Source: Nakamurella sp. (GTDB lineage: Bacteria; Actinomycetota; Actinomycetes; Mycobacteriales; Nakamurellaceae). From it: 51,825 bases of DNA. The notes beneath the pieces are model-generated. The model ran no database searches, was not told where the DNA came from, and saw only the letters and a program-made list of their open reading frames with translations. Location of the stretch: the NCBI GenBank assembly GCA_017882715.1, contig JADGOY010000007.1, forward strand, positions 1 through 51,825. Direction: 5' to 3'. Below, piece by piece: positions 48,998 through 51,825 of this stretch. How positions within the stretch are numbered: the stretch's first letter is position 1; the number at the start of each line of letters is the position of its first letter. Both the position numbers and the translations under genes were made by a program.

Positions 48998-49492
48998 ATG
49001 ACCCCGACCGACAGCACCGGATCCGCACCCGGCATGAAGGCGCGGTTGCGCGCCGATCTGACCGCGGCCATGAAGGCTCGCGATCCGCTGACGACCGGCA
49101 CCCTGCGGATGGCCCTGGCTGCCGTCACCACCGCCGAGGTCGCCGGCGCCACCGCAAAGGAGCTGACGGACCAGGAGGTCACCGCGGTGATCGCGAAAGA
49201 GGTGCGCAAACGGGCCGAGGCTGCCGACGCGTTCGCGGGTGCCGGTCGCGCCGAGCTGGCCGACAAGGAACGCGCCGAGGCCGCCGTGCTGACCGCCTAC
49301 CTGCCGACCCCGCTGACCGACGACCAACTGGGCGAGTTGGTTGCCGAGTCGGTTCAGGCTGTCGGCACCGACACCGGGGGGCCGGTGACGATGCGTCAGA
49401 TGGGTCAGGTCATCAAGGGCGTGCAGGCCCGCGCCGACGGCCGGGCGGACGGATCGCGGATCGCCGCCGCGGTCAAGGCCGCGCTGGCCTGA
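48998..49492 (+). CDS. GatB/YqeY domain protein
   Basis: A 164-residue YqeY-like protein from ATG 48998 (GTG 48989 possible). It starts MKARLRADLTAAMKARD after a short tail, then TLRMALAAV, VIAKEVRKRAEAADAF, LTAYLPTPLTDDQL and GQVIKGVQARADGRADGS, the usual YqeY order. The domain resembles the tRNA-binding tail of GatB, but freestanding YqeY has no confirmed function. Monocistronic. Confidence 0.9.
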   Translation: MTPTDSTGSAPGMKARLRADLTAAMKARDPLTTGTLRMALAAVTTAEVAGATAKELTDQEVTAVIAKEVRKRAEAADAFAGAGRAELADKERAEAAVLTAYLPTPLTDDQLGELVAESVQAVGTDTGGPVTMRQMGQVIKGVQARADGRADGSRIAAAVKAALA

Positions 49493-49875
49493 CCCCCGGT
49501 GTGCGCGCCCCGGGGCCGATGCGCAATGCCGGCGCCGATTCCGCGGCCGGGAACGGCTCTTTCGGTCGGCGCTCGGTCGGCGCTCGGTCGGCGTTCTCCG
49601 TGCGGTCACCGTTCGTTCAGCGCCGAGCGGACCGGATCACTACCGTTCTGTACCGAGCTGCCCTGTAGCCGTCCCGTCCTGCGCTGACCCGTCCGGTCTC
49701 GCACCGTGCTGACCCGTCATGTTCCGTTGCTGTCCCGTTTGGTTACCGTGCTGTTCTGTTGTGTACCCGTCGCTGTTCTGTTGTGTACCCGTCTTGTGTA
49801 CTCGTCTTGTGTACTCGTCTGTTGTGTACCCGTCTGTTGTGTACCCGCTCCTCACGCTTCCGGAGGCACCACACG
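49493..49875. promoter_or_regulatory. Repeat-filled spacer upstream of gnd with six GTGTAC motifs
   Basis: This 383-bp region is visibly richer in T than its surroundings. GTGTAC occurs at 49761, 49783, 49796, 49809, 49824 and 49839, within TGTTGTGTACCCGTC-like units; a shorter GCTCGGTCGGC repeat lies at 49565-49595. The gnd promoter must lie in or next to the array. It may be a minisatellite, a multi-site operator, or both. Confidence 0.6.
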
Positions 49876-51348
49876 ATGAGCGACCCCGCGAACTCCGCGA
49901 CCACCCCCGAGGCCGACATCGGCGTCACCGGACTTGCGGTGATGGGATCCAATCTGGCCCGCAACTTCGCCAGAAACGGGTTCATCACGGCAGTCCACAA
50001 CCGGTCGTATTCCAAGACCGAGGCGCTGATCGCCGAGCACGGATCGGACGGCGCGTTCGTCCCCTCGGAGTCCTCCGCGGATTTCGTGGCCTCGCTCGCT
50101 GTGCCCCGCAAGATCCTGATCATGGTCAAGGCCGGCGGCCCGACGGACGCGGTGATCGACGAACTGGCGGCCCTGGTCGAGCCAGGCGACATCATCATCG
50201 ACGGCGGCAATGCCAAATTCGAGGACACCCGCCGGCGGCAGGCGGCGCTGCAGGACAAGGGCATCCACTTCGTCGGCTGCGGCGTTTCCGGCGGCGAGGA
50301 GGGCGCGCTGAACGGCCCGTCGATCATGCCAGGCGGCTCCGCGGAGTCGTACGTGTCGCTCGGCCCCATCCTGGAAAAGATCTCCGCCCACGTCGATGGC
50401 GCGCCCTGCTGCACGCACATCGGGACCGACGGGGCAGGGCATTTCGTCAAGATGGTGCACAACGGCATCGAGTACTCCGACATGCAGCTCATCGCCGAGG
50501 CCTACGACCTGCTGCGTCGGGCCGCTGGGCTTTCGCCGGCCGAGATCGGTGAGACCTTCGGCGAGTGGAACAAGGGTGACCTGGACTCGTTCCTGATCGA
50601 GATCACCGCCCAGGTGCTGTCCCAGGTGGACACCGCAACCGGCAAGCCGTTCGTCGACATCGTGCTGGACGCCGCCGGGATGAAGGGCACCGGTACCTGG
50701 ACCGTGCAGACCGCCCTGGACCTGGGCATCCCGGTCTCCGGAATCGCCGAGGCAGTATTCGCTCGCGGTCTGTCCTCTGCCGCGGCGCAGCGGGCCGCGG
50801 CCGCCGGGAAGCTACCGGGCCCGAACAGCACCTGGACGGTCAAGGATAAAGCCGCCTTCGTCGAGGACGTCCGCATCGCGTTGTACGCCTCCAAGATCGT
50901 CGCCTACGCACAGGGTCTCGACGAGATCTTCGCGGGTGCGGAGGAGTACGGCTGGGACATCAATGTCGGTGCGGTGGCACGGATCTGGCGTGGTGGCTGC
51001 ATCATCCGGGCCAAGTTCCTCAATCGCATCACCGAGGCCTATGACGTGGGTGGGGATGCCGAGATCCCAGCTTCTTTGCTGCTTGCTCCCTACTTCACCG
51101 ATGCCATCACCCGTGCCCAGGATTCCTGGCGCCGGGTCGTCGCCGGCGCTGCCCAGTCCGGCATCCCCACCCCCGGGTTCGCCGCCGCGCTGTCCTACTA
51201 CGACGGGCTGCGCTCCGAACGGCTGCCGGCGGCGCTGATCCAGGGCCAGCGGGACTTCTTCGGCGCGCACACCTACAAGCGGGTCGACAAGGAAGGCACG
51301 TTCCACACCCTGTGGTCCGGCGACCGCACCGAAACGCAGACCGCCTGA
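49876..51348 (+). CDS. gnd: 6-phosphogluconate dehydrogenase, decarboxylating
   Basis: This 490-residue NADP-dependent enzyme converts 6-phosphogluconate to ribulose-5-phosphate and CO2 in the oxidative pentose phosphate pathway. The Rossmann motif GLAVMGSNLARNFARNG is followed by MVKAGGPTDAVID, DGGNAKFEDT, GCGVSGGEEGA, the catalytic Lys in GAGHFVKMVHNGIEY, GTGTWTVQTALDLG and the C-terminal YFTDAITRAQDSWRRVV and QGQRDFFGAHTYKRVD. Full-length decarboxylating form. ATG 49876 has GGAGG 9 nt upstream; a longer frame runs into the repeat array and is not credible. Confidence 0.96.
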   Translation: MSDPANSATTPEADIGVTGLAVMGSNLARNFARNGFITAVHNRSYSKTEALIAEHGSDGAFVPSESSADFVASLAVPRKILIMVKAGGPTDAVIDELAALVEPGDIIIDGGNAKFEDTRRRQAALQDKGIHFVGCGVSGGEEGALNGPSIMPGGSAESYVSLGPILEKISAHVDGAPCCTHIGTDGAGHFVKMVHNGIEYSDMQLIAEAYDLLRRAAGLSPAEIGETFGEWNKGDLDSFLIEITAQVLSQVDTATGKPFVDIVLDAAGMKGTGTWTVQTALDLGIPVSGIAEAVFARGLSSAAAQRAAAAGKLPGPNSTWTVKDKAAFVEDVRIALYASKIVAYAQGLDEIFAGAEEYGWDINVGAVARIWRGGCIIRAKFLNRITEAYDVGGDAEIPASLLLAPYFTDAITRAQDSWRRVVAGAAQSGIPTPGFAAALSYYDGLRSERLPAALIQGQRDFFGAHTYKRVDKEGTFHTLWSGDRTETQTA

Positions 51349-51364
51349 CCCCGCCCCCGTTTCG

Positions 51365-51444
51365 GCGCGGATCAAGTTCCCCGGCGCGGATGAAATCGTC
51401 GTTTCGCGTCGCTTCAGTCCCAAGAAAGCAACGATCGTCCGCGC
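51365..51444. repeat. Dispersed palindromic element, copy C
   Basis: Starts GCGCGGATCAAGTTCC and ends GATCGTCCGCGC, 80 bp. It aligns along its length with the first 81 bp of copy B. It begins 17 bp after the gnd stop. Confidence 0.7.
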
Positions 51445-51825
51445 AAACGGGGCGGGCGCAGCCGGGTCGTTGACTCCGGGCCGAAGGGCCGAGCGCACCG
51501 CCGGCCTTGGTGCCTCGTCACAGACAGGGAACCATGCTCACGGTCCTGTGGTCGGCGCGCGGCTCGGCGGCGCGCGGCTTGGCGGCGCGCGCCTCGGTTG
51601 TCCGCCGGGGCGCGTCGCGGCAGCCGAGCACGGGCCTGGCTCATGTAAGGGGCTCCGGTCTTGATCGGCCCGGGGTTCCAGGGTTGCATGAGCATCCCGG
51701 CTGGTCCGGTGGAGTGGCGTTGAGCGTGCCTCTGAGGGAGGGCGACGTGATGGTTGTCGTCTGTGGCCTCGTTGAGCTGATTGCCACCGCTGGCCTGGCC
51801 ACGGATGCCCCGGATGAGGGAAGTG
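51445..51825. other. Right edge, no supported complete gene
   Basis: Holds a GGCGCGCGGCTTGGC-type repeat (51554-51596). A frame opens at ATG 51750 behind GAGGGAGGG and runs off the window; 25 codons (MVVVCGLVELIATAG...) are too few to assign. Confidence 0.4.

Noticed and set aside
51750-51825. Start of a gene at the right edge
   Set aside because: Only 25 codons are visible after a plausible ribosome site; not enough to name or confirm.

Overview
The window is GC-rich DNA (roughly 70% by eye) with GTG starts, short gene overlaps and actinobacterial gene content: a mycobacterial-type LigB ligase, a bacterial PMT mannosyltransferase, an MprAB-like two-component pair, RsmI, and the ATP-grasp/alpha-E/transglutaminase operon. 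A Nakamurella- or Frankia-like actinomycete is my best guess (inference; no rRNA is present).

Layout. 1-6 kb: the end of a secreted HNH nuclease, the coupled run alr / alpha-beta hydrolase / tsaE, then a diverged glgC behind a 10-codon leader ORF. 6-11 kb: a signalling cluster with a receiver-only regulator, an intact NarL-type histidine kinase, a kinase-like protein that has lost its phosphorylation residues, and a DUF998-like membrane protein. 11.5-19 kb: acetolactate decarboxylase, a YjbR protein, ATP-dependent DNA ligase, a patatin-NTF2 fusion, a VapB-VapC toxin-antitoxin fused in one frame with an internal 15-bp repeat, and a divergent HxlR/MFS pair. 19-22 kb: pyruvate phosphate dikinase with a clear terminator. 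22-26.4 kb: a decaying zone with a frameshifted septum-formation-type gene, a serine hydrolase, a frameshifted lipoate-ligase-like gene, a tRNA-like gene with a shortened anticodon arm, and remnants of a beta-glucoside gene cluster (GH3, PTS IIA, GH1). 26.4-32.6 kb: a flippase-like/CBS fusion, a two-component pair, a truncated NarL receiver and an NmrA-like oxidoreductase. 32.7-33.5 kb: two more gene remnants (Pr6Pr, glycerol dehydrogenase). 33.6-51.8 kb: mostly ordinary metabolism (mmuM, acyl-CoA ligase, transglutaminase/alpha-E/ATP-grasp, CDF transporter, Lys-rich Rho-N protein, thiamine-binding protein, DUF72, superoxide dismutase, PMT, rsmI, TetR/hydrolase, YqeY, gnd).

Two features run through the window. 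First, minisatellites are unusually frequent (9-48 bp units, inside coding and intergenic DNA). Second, an 80-100 bp palindrome-ended repeat occurs three times between genes (18961, 43733, 51365). The strongest candidates for something new are the tRNA-like gene, the fused VapBC with its LSFYD repeat tract, the paired active and inactive kinases, the GlgC homologue with altered catalytic positions, and the palindromic repeat family. All family assignments come from motif recognition by eye; no database search was run.
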